Shown one piece after another: positions 26,746-34,315 of a DNA stretch of 64,000 nucleotides (positions are counted from its first letter, which is position 1; each line of letters opens with the position of its first letter). Location of the stretch: positions 62,001-126,000 of the forward strand of contig NZ_VEWM01000075.1 of NCBI RefSeq assembly GCF_020662265.1, read 5' to 3'. Below the pieces are notes generated by a model. It did no database searches. It was not told the origin of the DNA and worked only from the letters and a program-made list of their open reading frames with translations. The position numbers were made by a program, and so were the translations under genes. Source of the stretch: Psychrobacter sp. I-STPA6b (GTDB lineage Bacteria > Pseudomonadota > Gammaproteobacteria > Pseudomonadales > Moraxellaceae).

Positions 26746-27078
26746 TTATCTGTTTTGCTCATACCTTACTTCTATTATATTGCCATCAGTATCATAGCCA
26801 CACATTGCTGTATGAAAAACATCCGCACCAAAGCTATTTTGAGCATAAAACTGAAACCATATCTCGTGATTTGGCTTCTCAGGCGGTGTTAAATACTGAA
26901 TGCCTGAATGCTCTATATCCATAGAACGTGGGTTTTTCAACTCTTTCTGTATCTTTAATTGGCAGTTAGTCAAAGCCTCTACTTCTGTAAGATTCCCAAC
27001 GAAGTAATTCGGCTCGCTAGAACAGCCAGCTATTAAAAAAACAGAAAACACTGCATATATTGCCTTATTAAAATTCAT
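26746..27078 (-). CDS. Small phage-encoded lipoprotein
   Basis: The protein has 110 residues with a lipoprotein signal peptide (hydrophobic stretch AIYAVFSVFL, lipobox IAGC, Cys at 19). The mature part carries two further Cys residues and no family I recognise. It is part of an envelope-protein cluster inserted between tail chaperone and tape measure genes, so a role in the lysogen envelope, for example superinfection exclusion, is possible but only inferred. Confidence 0.65.
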   Translation of the reverse strand: MNFNKAIYAVFSVFLIAGCSSEPNYFVGNLTEVEALTNCQLKIQKELKNPRSMDIEHSGIQYLTPPEKPNHEIWFQFYAQNSFGADVFHTAMCGYDTDGNIIEVRYEQNR

Positions 27079-27116
27079 TTTAACACCTCATAAACAATAG
27101 ATAGAGATAAGAGTTT

Positions 27117-27557
27117 TTATTTCTTCCACATCATCAACATAATCATAGCAGTTGTGTCTTTTAATGGCTGTTGCTTAATATTAGCATCTACATGTTGTGA
27201 AAAATCATTAAGCTGTTTCATCAAATCTTCTGCATAAGGCTTGTAATCATCAATGCTATTAGCATTTATCTTTATAAAGTCGTTTTTATGAGCAGTAACA
27301 ATCACGTCAGCACAATAAACTAACTTAGTTTTGTCGTCAGCATTTATCCAGTCTTCAATAGTTTTTAGCCCTGATGTGTCGCCAACATACCAACGCTCAC
27401 TATCTACCACAGGCTCACTTGCTACTTGTTCTGTGGTTACAGGCTGTGCAACCTCATCAGGCTCTTTATCTTTACCGCAAGTAGCAAGGGCAAAAATGAT
27501 AACGATTATAACAAACCCTACAACCGCCTTTTTTGCTTTATCGTTCGATGCACTCAT
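27117..27557 (-). CDS. Membrane-anchored hypothetical protein
   Basis: The protein has 146 residues. It has one N-terminal hydrophobic segment (AVVGFVIIVIIFALATCGK), either a transmembrane anchor or a degenerate lipobox, followed by an acidic linker and a helical domain (PYAEDLMKQLNDFSQHVD). I do not recognise the family. It is co-directional with the neighbouring lipoproteins. Confidence 0.55.
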   Translation of the reverse strand: MSASNDKAKKAVVGFVIIVIIFALATCGKDKEPDEVAQPVTTEQVASEPVVDSERWYVGDTSGLKTIEDWINADDKTKLVYCADVIVTAHKNDFIKINANSIDDYKPYAEDLMKQLNDFSQHVDANIKQQPLKDTTAMIMLMMWKK

Positions 27558-27583
27558 TACAAATCCTTATTATCAAAATTAAA

Positions 27584-28252
27584 CTAGCAAATACTCTCAC
27601 ATGGTATGCCGTCACGGTCTCTATCTAAACGAGTATTACCACATCTTAACGCTTGGTATGCCTGCTCGCATGACGACATATCACTACAGCGTCTAGGCAA
27701 TCCTGCACAGTTATTGCTAGATGGCGCTGTTTTAACTGGTTGAGGCTTAGGGGTTGGTTTTGGCTTACTCTCTACGACAACAGGCGATGGCTCAGGCTTA
27801 ACCTCAGGTTCTGGCTCGGGTGCAGGCTCAGGCTTTGCTACTGGCTCAACACTCTGAGCCTCTTGCACACTCAATAAAGCTTGTGGTTGATTATCAACAG
27901 GCGGAGTAGCTGGCACAATCTCTTTATCCCACGGATTTTCATCAGTTACTATGTTAGCATCTGTTGTAGCGACAACCTCAGTGGTTTGCATCTCATCCTC
28001 TGGTGGAGAAAATCCAAACATAGAAGCAAACACCATTACTGAACCAGCGACTGTTAGCTTTGCTCTATTTAAATTAGGAATTTTTTGGATAATTATTTTT
28101 TTGATTGGTGGCAACAATGCCAATCCTCCCAAAAACATGAGCAATCCAACAATAAACCCCTCTTTAAAGATAGCAACAAAACCAAATAAGGCAAAGGTTA
28201 CACCCCAAAACCATGCGATAGATGATAGTAAAATGCTCTTTATCTTATTCAT
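27584..28252 (-). CDS. Membrane protein with C-terminal Excalibur domain
   Basis: The protein has about 222 residues. Hydrophobic segments near residues 8-45 suggest two membrane spans, with a third hydrophobic patch around 68-84. A Pro/Glu-rich linker follows (PEPAPEPEPEVKPEPSPV). The last 40 residues form an Excalibur domain with two Cys pairs and a calcium-loop-like DRDRDGIPCE, typically extracellular. I chose ATG 28252, which overlaps the upstream stop (ATGA), over GTG 28264. The linker would carry the domain into the periplasm. Its role in the phage is unknown. Confidence 0.7.
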   Translation of the reverse strand: MNKIKSILLSSIAWFWGVTFALFGFVAIFKEGFIVGLLMFLGGLALLPPIKKIIIQKIPNLNRAKLTVAGSVMVFASMFGFSPPEDEMQTTEVVATTDANIVTDENPWDKEIVPATPPVDNQPQALLSVQEAQSVEPVAKPEPAPEPEPEVKPEPSPVVVESKPKPTPKPQPVKTAPSSNNCAGLPRRCSDMSSCEQAYQALRCGNTRLDRDRDGIPCESIC

Positions 28253-28581
28253 ATATTTGGACACATCCCTAAAAGAATCTGAATATCTGCATCACTTAAA
28301 GAGCCTTTAATAGAGTTCGGCACTGTTGCTGTCAGCCCAGCCTTTTTATTAAGCTCAACAGCCTCGTCATTAAGCGGTTGTCCCACTTGTGACTCATCAT
28401 TAGCTGTATCGTCAGGATAAAAGTACACTGCATCACGTACGCAAGTAATCTCTCCATCTGTGGTAAATGGGTAAGGTGTGTTCGCTGTCCAGCTTGCTTG
28501 GCTGACTTTTACAAAGTCATCAACTGGTGTTTGTTGACAGCCCGATAATGTGAGTAGTAACGCTATGCTTAGTTTTCTCAT
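28249..28581 (-). CDS. Lipoprotein with DUF2511-like domain
   Basis: The protein has about 110 residues. The signal peptide and lipobox (LLLTLSGC) come first, then a domain with YPFTTDGEITCVRDAV and the closing LGMCPNI. It resembles DUF2511 (YebY-like) proteins, which are small secreted domains. ATG 28581 (MRKLSIALL) is chosen because it gives a normal signal peptide. It overlaps the Excalibur gene by 4 bp. Confidence 0.6.
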   Translation of the reverse strand: MRKLSIALLLTLSGCQQTPVDDFVKVSQASWTANTPYPFTTDGEITCVRDAVYFYPDDTANDESQVGQPLNDEAVELNKKAGLTATVPNSIKGSLSDADIQILLGMCPNI

Positions 28582-28635
28582 GATGATGCTCATTGCTTTT
28601 TAACAAACTATAACCCACTGGTGAGATTTGGGCAA

Positions 28636-28752
28636 TTAGTTAAATTTAACACATTGGCTCAACATAAGAAAAAACAACCATAATGCAATCCATGCAAGCC
28701 ACCCAGACAGCTTATCTAACGCCTTGAGTAACTTTTGCTCAAACTCTGTCAT
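28636..28752 (-). CDS. Small single-span membrane protein
   Basis: A 38-residue frame starts at ATG 28752, one base after the stop of the preceding small gene. A short charged N-terminus (MTEFEQKLLKALDK) is followed by one hydrophobic helix (LAWIALWLFFLML) ending in SQCVKFN. The tight coupling and codon pattern support translation. The function is unknown. Confidence 0.5.
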   Translation of the reverse strand: MTEFEQKLLKALDKLSGWLAWIALWLFFLMLSQCVKFN

Positions 28753-28753
28753 A

Positions 28754-28906
28754 TCACCACCACTTAATCGCCAATATAAATGGGGATGCTGTTAAAAACA
28801 AAATTCCCATGCCAATACAAAATCTAATCCAAGGCGATAATTCGCCTTTTAGCTTAATTCCATCTTTTGCGTGCATAGATACCTCTGTTTTGCTATACTT
28901 TCTCAT
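28754..28906 (-). CDS. Small single-span membrane protein
   Basis: The frame has 50 residues from ATG 28906 (AAAGG upstream) or 40 from ATG 28876 (GAGG upstream); I cannot decide between the starts. One hydrophobic helix (WIRFCIGMGILFLTASPFILAI) ends in KWW. It is paired with the next small membrane protein. Two adjacent tiny membrane proteins could be an envelope-targeted accessory pair. Confidence 0.5.
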   Translation of the reverse strand: MRKYSKTEVSMHAKDGIKLKGELSPWIRFCIGMGILFLTASPFILAIKWW

Positions 28907-28940
28907 AGTTATTGACCTTTACCTGTTCTAAGGGTTGATA

Positions 28941-28980
28941 AACAAAAACCCCGATGACCGCCACAGTCTCGGGGTTTTGC
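28941..28980 (-). terminator. Intrinsic terminator (possibly bidirectional)
   Basis: A 10-bp stem AAAACCCCGA/TCGGGGTTTT with a 14-nt structured loop is flanked by A and T runs. It lies just after the tail chaperone. Confidence 0.8.
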
Positions 28981-28981
28981 T

Positions 28982-29356
28982 TTATATAGCTGTTGACACT
29001 GTCTCGGCATCATCATTAAGCATTATTTCTAAAAATTGCCTATCAAGCATCTGTATTATTTCAACGTCCCACATACTCGGACGCACTCCGACAAAATCAA
29101 AGTACGCCCTCATATCTGACCACGATAACCTGCGCATTTCTTGGCGTTGCTCGTTTAAATCTAAAAACCATGACCACGCATGTTCAAAAAGGTCAGGCAC
29201 AGTAGGCGGATTGTCTAAACAATCCATCACTTCGCCTGTCCTTGTCATAAAATTATAGGCATCGTTTAGTATGCAACCGCCATTTTTATCAGGCTTTCGG
29301 ATTTGCCAGTACCGTGCGGTTTGTTTTAATAACTGATGCTCTACTTCGTAAAAAAA
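28982..29356 (-). CDS. Tail assembly chaperone, frameshift extension (T-like)
   Basis: This frame is open from the T7 run at 29350-29356 to the stop at 28982. It is fused in the -1 frame to the preceding chaperone gene. The extension begins with YEVEHQLLKQTARYW and contains WSDMRAYFDFVGVRPSMWD. The layout matches the lambda G/GT tail chaperone pair, in which the longer product recruits tail tube subunits to the tape measure. An internal ATG at 29248 could also start an 88-residue protein, but it has no clear ribosome site. Confidence 0.7.
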   Translation of the reverse strand, partial: FFYEVEHQLLKQTARYWQIRKPDKNGGCILNDAYNFMTRTGEVMDCLDNPPTVPDLFEHAWSWFLDLNEQRQEMRRLSWSDMRAYFDFVGVRPSMWDVEIIQMLDRQFLEIMLNDDAETVSTAI

Positions 29357-29757
29357 GCCTGTTGACTCGCTGAGTTTTCAACGATTTGCTCACACAGCCA
29401 TGCAAAGTTATCGATAAGATATTTTTTCATCTCATCAGTACACTTCACAGGTTTATCACCGTCCATCAGACCGTCAAACTTAACAAATACAAGACTTGCG
29501 ACTTCTCGGTTTAAAGCGTCAATCTTGGCTGTGATGCCGTCTGCTTGCTCATCAGTCACAGTAGTTTTGTTGAGCTTTGCTTGCTCAGCAGTCAACTGGG
29601 TCATAAGTTTAGCTAACTTACCTCTGATGGCTGGATTACGTGCCGACTTGATAGTGATAGTCAGACTGTTATCACCTGATACAGGGTGTACTGCCTGAAA
29701 CGTAGTGTCACTGGTAAATTTACTGTTATCAGTGCTTTTTAATTGTGCTAAATCCAT
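29341..29757 (-). CDS. Tail assembly chaperone (lambda G-like)
   Basis: This 138-residue protein is encoded directly after the tail tube gene. It is largely helical in the second half (KLAKLMTQLTAEQAKL, IDNFAWLCEQIVE), with an N-terminal beta region. Its last codons before the stop contain GCT TTT TTT ACG, a slippery T7 run that allows a -1 shift into the 28982 frame. The role in tail tube assembly is inferred from order and frameshift signal, not sequence homology. Confidence 0.75.
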   Translation of the reverse strand: MDLAQLKSTDNSKFTSDTTFQAVHPVSGDNSLTITIKSARNPAIRGKLAKLMTQLTAEQAKLNKTTVTDEQADGITAKIDALNREVASLVFVKFDGLMDGDKPVKCTDEMKKYLIDNFAWLCEQIVENSASQQAFFTK

Positions 29758-29768
29758 TGTTGTTTCTC

Positions 29769-30209
29769 CTATGCGGTTGTGATTTCTGGCTCACCAGAGA
29801 GTTTAAAATTAAGTGTTGTTTTGACAGCATCGCCCACGTTTGTATTAAAGCCAAAAGGCTGCACACGACACAGACAAGCCCACTTTGAGCCGTCCGTAAA
29901 TGTGACTCGTAAGATGCGTTTTTCTTTAGCTACGGCGGCAGCCATTAACGCTTTGCCCTCATCAGATGATGGGTTAAAAAATGCGTCAGATGAGGCGGTG
30001 TCAGCATCTTTGAGACCATCTAAATACTCTTTCGAGTAGGTTTGACAAAGGGTAGTTACATCAATTTGCTCATTTTCGCTTGACTCAGTTGAGAGACCAG
30101 TTAAAGCACAACTAATGTCAGTAAACTGAGCAGATGCGATGCCGTCTAAGTTTTCGGCTTTTGTCGTGCCTAGTTCCACAACTGTGCCTGCGGATAAGAG
30201 TTTTTTCAT
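29769..30209 (-). CDS. Major tail tube protein
   Basis: The protein has 146 residues. A conserved-looking Ig-free tail tube pattern begins MKKLLSAGTVVELG and ends in a beta-rich FTDGSKWACLCRVQPFGFN, then TTLNFKLSGEPEIT. Its position between the tail terminator genes and the chaperone fits the tail tube protein. It is preceded by a good ribosome site and followed by the chaperone 11 bp later, presumably at high expression. Confidence 0.75.
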   Translation of the reverse strand: MKKLLSAGTVVELGTTKAENLDGIASAQFTDISCALTGLSTESSENEQIDVTTLCQTYSKEYLDGLKDADTASSDAFFNPSSDEGKALMAAAVAKEKRILRVTFTDGSKWACLCRVQPFGFNTNVGDAVKTTLNFKLSGEPEITTA

Positions 30210-30222
30210 TTCATTACTCCAT

Positions 30223-30247
30223 AAAAAAAGCCACCGATAAGGTGGCT
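30223..30247 (-). terminator. Intrinsic terminator
   Basis: A 7-bp stem AGCCACC/GGTGGCT with loop GATAA is followed by seven T on the minus strand. It lies between the broken rha gene and the tail tube gene. Confidence 0.85.
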
Positions 30248-30265
30248 GTGGTTGATTTGATATTG

Positions 30266-30772
30266 CTAACTAACCAATTCTAAGTTTGGCTGTATTTGTC
30301 GGTGTATATCTTCTAGTTGTTGCTTACAAGCAGGTTTAATTTTCTTTCCTAAAATACTTAATGCTCGTCCTGCCTCACTGGCTTTAGCACTGGCTAACTC
30401 ATACTCAAGCCATGCCTTGTTATACTGAGCCTGTAGACTGTTATGGCGTGTTTGTAAAGCCTCATACATTTTATTAAATGCCTCAATATAAGACTCTTTA
30501 ATCTCGGCTGCCTTTTCACCTGTATAGCCCATACATAGATACATAAAACCATCTTTTGTGATTTTGTATTATGGCAACTCACGCTGAACAGCACCTGACA
30601 CCCCTGTTTTCAATGTGTGAGCAAAATTGCGTTCACGAAAGCCCTCTGAGCAATCAAGATTGCGAATATCTCGCAACACATCGGCATGACGTTTACCAAA
30701 ATACAAAGCCACAATTTCTGAGGTTGTTTGTACTTGCTCATTGTCGATAAATACTAAAGTTTGTTCTTGCAT
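30266..30772 (-). pseudogene. Rha family regulator interrupted by an in-frame TAA
   Basis: One continuous frame of 169 codons matches Rha throughout, but codon TAA at 30569-30571 interrupts it. Before the stop come VALYFGKRHADVLRDI and RNFAHTLKTGVSG; after it come YKITKDGFMYLCMGYTGEKAA and the C-terminal helix. A single C to T change from CAA would explain the stop. Length and layout agree with the intact copy at 25634-26182. It lies between the tail terminator and tail tube genes, flanked by two terminators. Confidence 0.8.
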
Positions 30773-30803
30773 AGCTTTTCACCTATTCATATTCTCACCT
30801 GAA

Positions 30804-30844
30804 TAAAAAAAGGGCTGTTAAGCAGGTGAGAGACTTAACAACCC
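30804..30844 (-). terminator. Intrinsic terminator
   Basis: On the minus strand an 11-bp stem GGGTTGTTAAG/CTTAACAGCCC (one G-U pair) is followed by seven T. It lies between the tail terminator gene and the broken rha gene. Confidence 0.8.
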
Positions 30845-30860
30845 AAACTGATAAAACTTT

Positions 30861-31238
30861 TTAAATAATCTGATATTCAATAGTGACTGGTAGCATGTAC
30901 CATTTACCGCTCGGTCTGCCCTGAGATTTATAGCTACTCATCACATACAGCGATTTGTCACCCATTTTGTGCTGTACCTCTACCCCAAAATGGCTAATAA
31001 TTTGCTCTGCTTTAGCATCAATAATATCTGTCTTGGTATCAACAGGACAAAATAGAGTTATCTGCAAGATACCGTTATTCTGCACATCGCACAGATTGGC
31101 TCTACGTGAGCGGTTGGGCATATCATTAATCTTTGCCCACAAAGCCATACTTTTAGGGTCAAAGGAGTGATTAGGTAAAGCCACAGGTACACCAAAACGC
31201 CCACTTATGTAGTGTTGTAGCAGTAAGTCATCAGCCAT
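30861..31238 (-). CDS. Tail terminator-like protein (DUF4128 type)
   Basis: The protein has 125 residues. LLQHYISGRFGVPVALPNHSF, then LQITLFCPVDTKT and a terminal GKWYMLPVTIEYQI strand resemble the DUF4128 and lambda U-like tail terminators. Such proteins cap the tail tube and join it to the head. It overlaps the HK97 gp10-like gene by 8 bp. Position supports the call. Confidence 0.7.
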   Translation of the reverse strand: MADDLLLQHYISGRFGVPVALPNHSFDPKSMALWAKINDMPNRSRRANLCDVQNNGILQITLFCPVDTKTDIIDAKAEQIISHFGVEVQHKMGDKSLYVMSSYKSQGRPSGKWYMLPVTIEYQII

Positions 31239-31617
31239 ATTGCGCCCTCAAGTTGTCTGTCACTCGTTGCATGTTTTTACGAGCCATGCCCTGCGGTGCT
31301 TGGCTACTATGTCCAAACTCTAGGTAATAGACATAATCAACATTGTTAACTAAGTAAAACTTACCATCTTCGCCAAACGCCTTGGATTGAGCCTCTGCTA
31401 CAGGATTACCGCTTGATGTCGCCAAAGGCATGGAGTAATTAGCAGGGGCATCTTTTGACGCTATCCAGTTACTACGTGCAAGCCCCGTATCAACAGGCGT
31501 ATCACTGATAATTGAACCTGCTAATTCTTTTTGTACCTCTTTTCGCAGTTTCTTAATATCTCTAATCGTATTCTCAGTAAACCGACTTATATCTAAAGCA
31601 AAAGTGTTGTTACTCAC
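31231..31617 (-). CDS. HK97 gp10-like head-tail joining protein
   Basis: The protein has about 128 residues. SIISDTPVDTGLARSNWIAS and FYLVNNVDYVYYLEFGHSSQ are the hallmark patterns of the HK97 gp10 family of tail-completion proteins. I prefer the GTG at 31617, which overlaps the upstream stop, giving MSNNTFALDISRF as is usual for the family; an ATG at 31671 lacks a ribosome site. Confidence 0.8.
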   Translation of the reverse strand: MSNNTFALDISRFTENTIRDIKKLRKEVQKELAGSIISDTPVDTGLARSNWIASKDAPANYSMPLATSSGNPVAEAQSKAFGEDGKFYLVNNVDYVYYLEFGHSSQAPQGMARKNMQRVTDNLRAQYG

Positions 31618-31987
31618 GTCCTTGCACCTCGTAAATGACTGCTGTGCCAGCAGGATTGATTTCTTTAACATTGACTATCGTAAACGTGTGTCCTAAAGCC
31701 GTTAGTGTGCCGTTAAGGTTATCAAGGCTAATACCTTTAGCAGACAATAAAATACGCTTATCGCCCTGTTCTATGAGCGTATCAGCCATATTAACAAGGT
31801 CTTTTGAGTAGTTAAGCACAACACATTTTCCAGTTTGTGTGGTTGCCACCACATCATCAATCGGCATACCTGTATCAGGGTCAAATCCACCGCCTGAGCT
31901 ACTGTTAGTAATCGTGCAATCAGTGCCTTTGTCTGCTATCAAGCGATAAGCAGTATTTGCCATGTTTTCGTAAAAGCTCATATTCAT
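31610..31987 (-). CDS. Head completion / stopper-like protein
   Basis: This 125-residue protein is in the place where head-closure proteins are encoded. It has a beta-rich core (CTITNSSSGGGFDPDTGMP; GHTFTIVNVKEINPAGTAV) resembling phage head-tail connector stoppers that bind the connector ring. The ATG overlaps the upstream stop (ATGA). The name of the family is uncertain. Confidence 0.55.
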   Translation of the reverse strand: MNMSFYENMANTAYRLIADKGTDCTITNSSSGGGFDPDTGMPIDDVVATTQTGKCVVLNYSKDLVNMADTLIEQGDKRILLSAKGISLDNLNGTLTALGHTFTIVNVKEINPAGTAVIYEVQGRE

Positions 31988-32232
31988 TTACTCTCTTTCG
32001 GCTCAAATCTAACTTTGCCAAATTTCATTTCGTAAACAAAACCGTTATTTACGATAATAGGTACACCTGATAAATCCGTCTTGTAGGCAATCACAACGCC
32101 CCTATCAACATTACAGTAAACAGCTTTTTGCACTTCGACATCATCTAAAAAAATCTTGCCTTTTGAGCCGTTCCACACTGAATGACAGCTATCACCTTTG
32201 TTATCTAATGTTTCGATATCTAGTACAATCAT
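31984..32232 (-). CDS. Small late protein, function unknown
   Basis: This 82-residue beta-rich protein (GKIFLDDVEVQKAVYCNVD, VIAYKTDLSGVPIIVNNG) lies in the connector gene cluster. I chose ATG 32232 because a near-perfect AGGAGG precedes it; the upstream ATG at 32262 lies in the terminator. It may be a head or neck component, but I do not recognise a family. Confidence 0.55.
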   Translation of the reverse strand: MIVLDIETLDNKGDSCHSVWNGSKGKIFLDDVEVQKAVYCNVDRGVVIAYKTDLSGVPIIVNNGFVYEMKFGKVRFEPKESK

Positions 32233-32263
32233 ATTTCCTCCTATGGGAAAGTATTCACCCATT

Positions 32264-32288
32264 AAAAAACCCTGCTCAATGGCAGGGC
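32264..32288 (-). terminator. Intrinsic terminator
   Basis: A 6-bp GC-rich stem CCCTGC/GCAGGG extended by AA/TT is followed by six T on the minus strand. Confidence 0.8.
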
Positions 32289-32304
32289 TTGTTGCTTGTT
32301 TTAT

Positions 32305-32577
32305 TTACACTGTAGGCATTTTCACAGGTTTAGGATTTTCTCTTGATAACTCAAATCTAAATGCGTTTTTAAGACTTGGATTAACTTTAACCTTAATTCC
32401 ATTAAACATATTTGCTAATGCAAGGTGAGGATTAATAGTTGTGCATTTAGTCTCGCTAGCTTGCTTTTGTAGTGCGATAAATAGCTCAGGGCTTACTTCC
32501 ATACATTCAATTTTATAGCCTGCATCAAGGCTCTTTTGCATCTCTGCCATTACCTGTGTATTATTTATATTCATCAT
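32305..32577 (-). CDS. Small late protein, function unknown
   Basis: The protein has 90 residues and is Asn- and Lys-rich, without recognisable motifs (MQKSLDAGYKIECMEV; INPHLALANMFNGIKV). It lies between connector genes in the late operon. It may be a late-acquired small gene, since a terminator follows it. Confidence 0.5.
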   Translation of the reverse strand: MMNINNTQVMAEMQKSLDAGYKIECMEVSPELFIALQKQASETKCTTINPHLALANMFNGIKVKVNPSLKNAFRFELSRENPKPVKMPTV

Positions 32578-32613
32578 ACTAACCCCCTTATAAACATAAG
32601 CTAATTATACCAT

Positions 32614-33075
32614 TTAACCCCTACGCACAGGAATATTTAAACCATAACCGCCACTTGCAAGGTAGGGTTTCAGCAGTGCATCTACTTGACTAAACACAGG
32701 CAAACCGCCCTCGGTTTTAGCCGTCTCATAGGTCACGCTGATGACGTCTACTTTTTCTTGCACTACTGTTTTATCAGTAGGCAAGATATTAGGCATTAAA
32801 TATGTAGTATCTGCAATTGTCGCAAGCACCATTTGAGCTGTCTTAATGGCTCTAGGTATGCCAAAACCATCTCTTGGAAATGCAGTTAATTGACTATCGT
32901 TAATAGGCTTAGACTTGTATTGTCTAGCCTCGATATAGTCCATCGCTTTGATTAACAAAGGCTCAGCATCGCTAGTCAAATCAATGCCACGCTTACTCAC
33001 ATACTCGTTAAACTCGTCAACACTCACGTAAGAGTCAGCATTTATTAAGCCATCATTAGTTTGCACAGTAAGCAT
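32614..33075 (-). CDS. Head-tail connector protein (DnaT-like fold family)
   Basis: The protein has 153 residues. ADSYVSVDEFNEYVSKRG, then LLIKAMDYIEARQYKSKPI and AFPRDGFGIPRAIKTAQMVLA match the connector family that public databases label as DnaT-like. It binds the portal to extend the neck. It lies downstream of the capsid gene as expected. Confidence 0.75.
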   Translation of the reverse strand: MLTVQTNDGLINADSYVSVDEFNEYVSKRGIDLTSDAEPLLIKAMDYIEARQYKSKPINDSQLTAFPRDGFGIPRAIKTAQMVLATIADTTYLMPNILPTDKTVVQEKVDVISVTYETAKTEGGLPVFSQVDALLKPYLASGGYGLNIPVRRG

Positions 33076-33103
33076 GGTATTGTCCTGTTTGATTAGTTAA
33101 AGT

Positions 33104-33277
33104 TTAGGTTTTAGCTTTGGTTTTTTCGGGGTCTTTAATCCCGTAATCTTCGCCTGATTTGCTGTTATCAATCACTACGCCCTTAGTGAGCGTAGAGGTT
33201 GACTCATCAAAGTAAGGTCGCCCACTCGGATAAGTGTAGTTGTAGTCAGGCTCTTTTTTGTCTTTTGGTAAACCCAT
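33104..33277 (-). CDS. Small late protein (57 residues)
   Basis: This frame starts at ATG 33277 with GGAG upstream and lies 10 bp after the capsid gene. It begins MGLPKDKKEPDYNYTYPSG and ends in a Lys-rich tail. The protein is hydrophilic, without a membrane segment. It could be a small capsid accessory; the function is not recognised. Confidence 0.6.
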   Translation of the reverse strand: MGLPKDKKEPDYNYTYPSGRPYFDESTSTLTKGVVIDNSKSGEDYGIKDPEKTKAKT

Positions 33278-33287
33278 GATTTGCTCC

Positions 33288-34307
33288 TTATAGGTTTGTG
33301 ATTAGGAAACGAATTGCGACACGCTCAGGGATTTCGTCTAATTGCCAGTAGTCTTTGTTGGTCAAATCCTCCCAACTTGCTGACAATGCCTCGTTTTTAG
33401 TACCACCAGTAAGCTGATTGTCTTTTGCAATAAAGCTAAAGCCCTGCGGGTGGATAAGCATATTTCTACGTGTCCACATAGTCGTATGACCTGAACCGTT
33501 ACCAGTAGCAGCGGTACGCTCAAGCTCTAAGTCGTTGTTACCACGAACCATGTCAGCAGCAAACGCACCACGACCTAGCAGATAAGTTACAAATTTAGCA
33601 TTTGCACCTTTACCAATCATTGTGGCTCGTTTTGATGTGATAATTTGGCGACCGTTGTAAGTTTCAACTGGTGGCAGATTATCGGTAGTAGCTAATTTTT
33701 CAATCAACTGCTGTTTACGCATTTTTGTAGCAATTAATGGGTGTACAATCATCAATCCACCGCCTTGGTATGCCTCGTCAAGCGTACCCTCGGCGTCAAT
33801 AAAGGCGTTAACGTCAAAGCCTGAGCCTGCGTCTGCTGTTGCTTTTGATATATCAGTAGTCAAAGGCTTGCCTGATTGACCTTGGTCATAGTTACGCAAA
33901 CCAATAAGCGTAGCAATAGCTCGGTTGTCAGCTTGTTTAGCCCAGTAGTCATCAATCATTCCAGCCATTAGTTGCAATGGTGATTTTTGCAACAAGAAAC
34001 GCTGCAAACTAGACTCTAAAAAGCCCTCGTTTAAGTAAGCAGCACGACCACTGGTAGCGCCTGCTGAAATCTCACGAGGCATGGCAATATCAGTAAAGAT
34101 AGTGTTGCTATAGTTTGCCTCTAAATCCGCATCAATCGGATTGATATATGGAACTTGGAATGTCTTTGAGCCACTGGTTAGCAAAGGGCGTAAAGTAGTA
34201 TCAGAGGTAAAAGCCCCTGATTGCCAAAATTTAGCCTTTTCTAGTGGCTGTTTAACCTGGAATGTTTTAATCACGTCAGGATTAAAAATTGCTCTTAAAT
34301 CTTGCAT
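33288..34307 (-). CDS. Major capsid protein
   Basis: At 339 residues it is positioned after scaffold and before connector genes. It begins MQDLRAIFNPDVIKTFQVKQ. Segments such as LEANYSNTIFTDIAMPREIS, DDYWAKQADNRAIATLIG and LLGRGAFAADMVRGNNDLE are typical of HK97-fold coat proteins. It forms the icosahedral shell. Assignment rests mainly on size and gene order. Confidence 0.8.
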   Translation of the reverse strand: MQDLRAIFNPDVIKTFQVKQPLEKAKFWQSGAFTSDTTLRPLLTSGSKTFQVPYINPIDADLEANYSNTIFTDIAMPREISAGATSGRAAYLNEGFLESSLQRFLLQKSPLQLMAGMIDDYWAKQADNRAIATLIGLRNYDQGQSGKPLTTDISKATADAGSGFDVNAFIDAEGTLDEAYQGGGLMIVHPLIATKMRKQQLIEKLATTDNLPPVETYNGRQIITSKRATMIGKGANAKFVTYLLGRGAFAADMVRGNNDLELERTAATGNGSGHTTMWTRRNMLIHPQGFSFIAKDNQLTGGTKNEALSASWEDLTNKDYWQLDEIPERVAIRFLITNL

Positions 34308-34315
34308 TTGTTACC

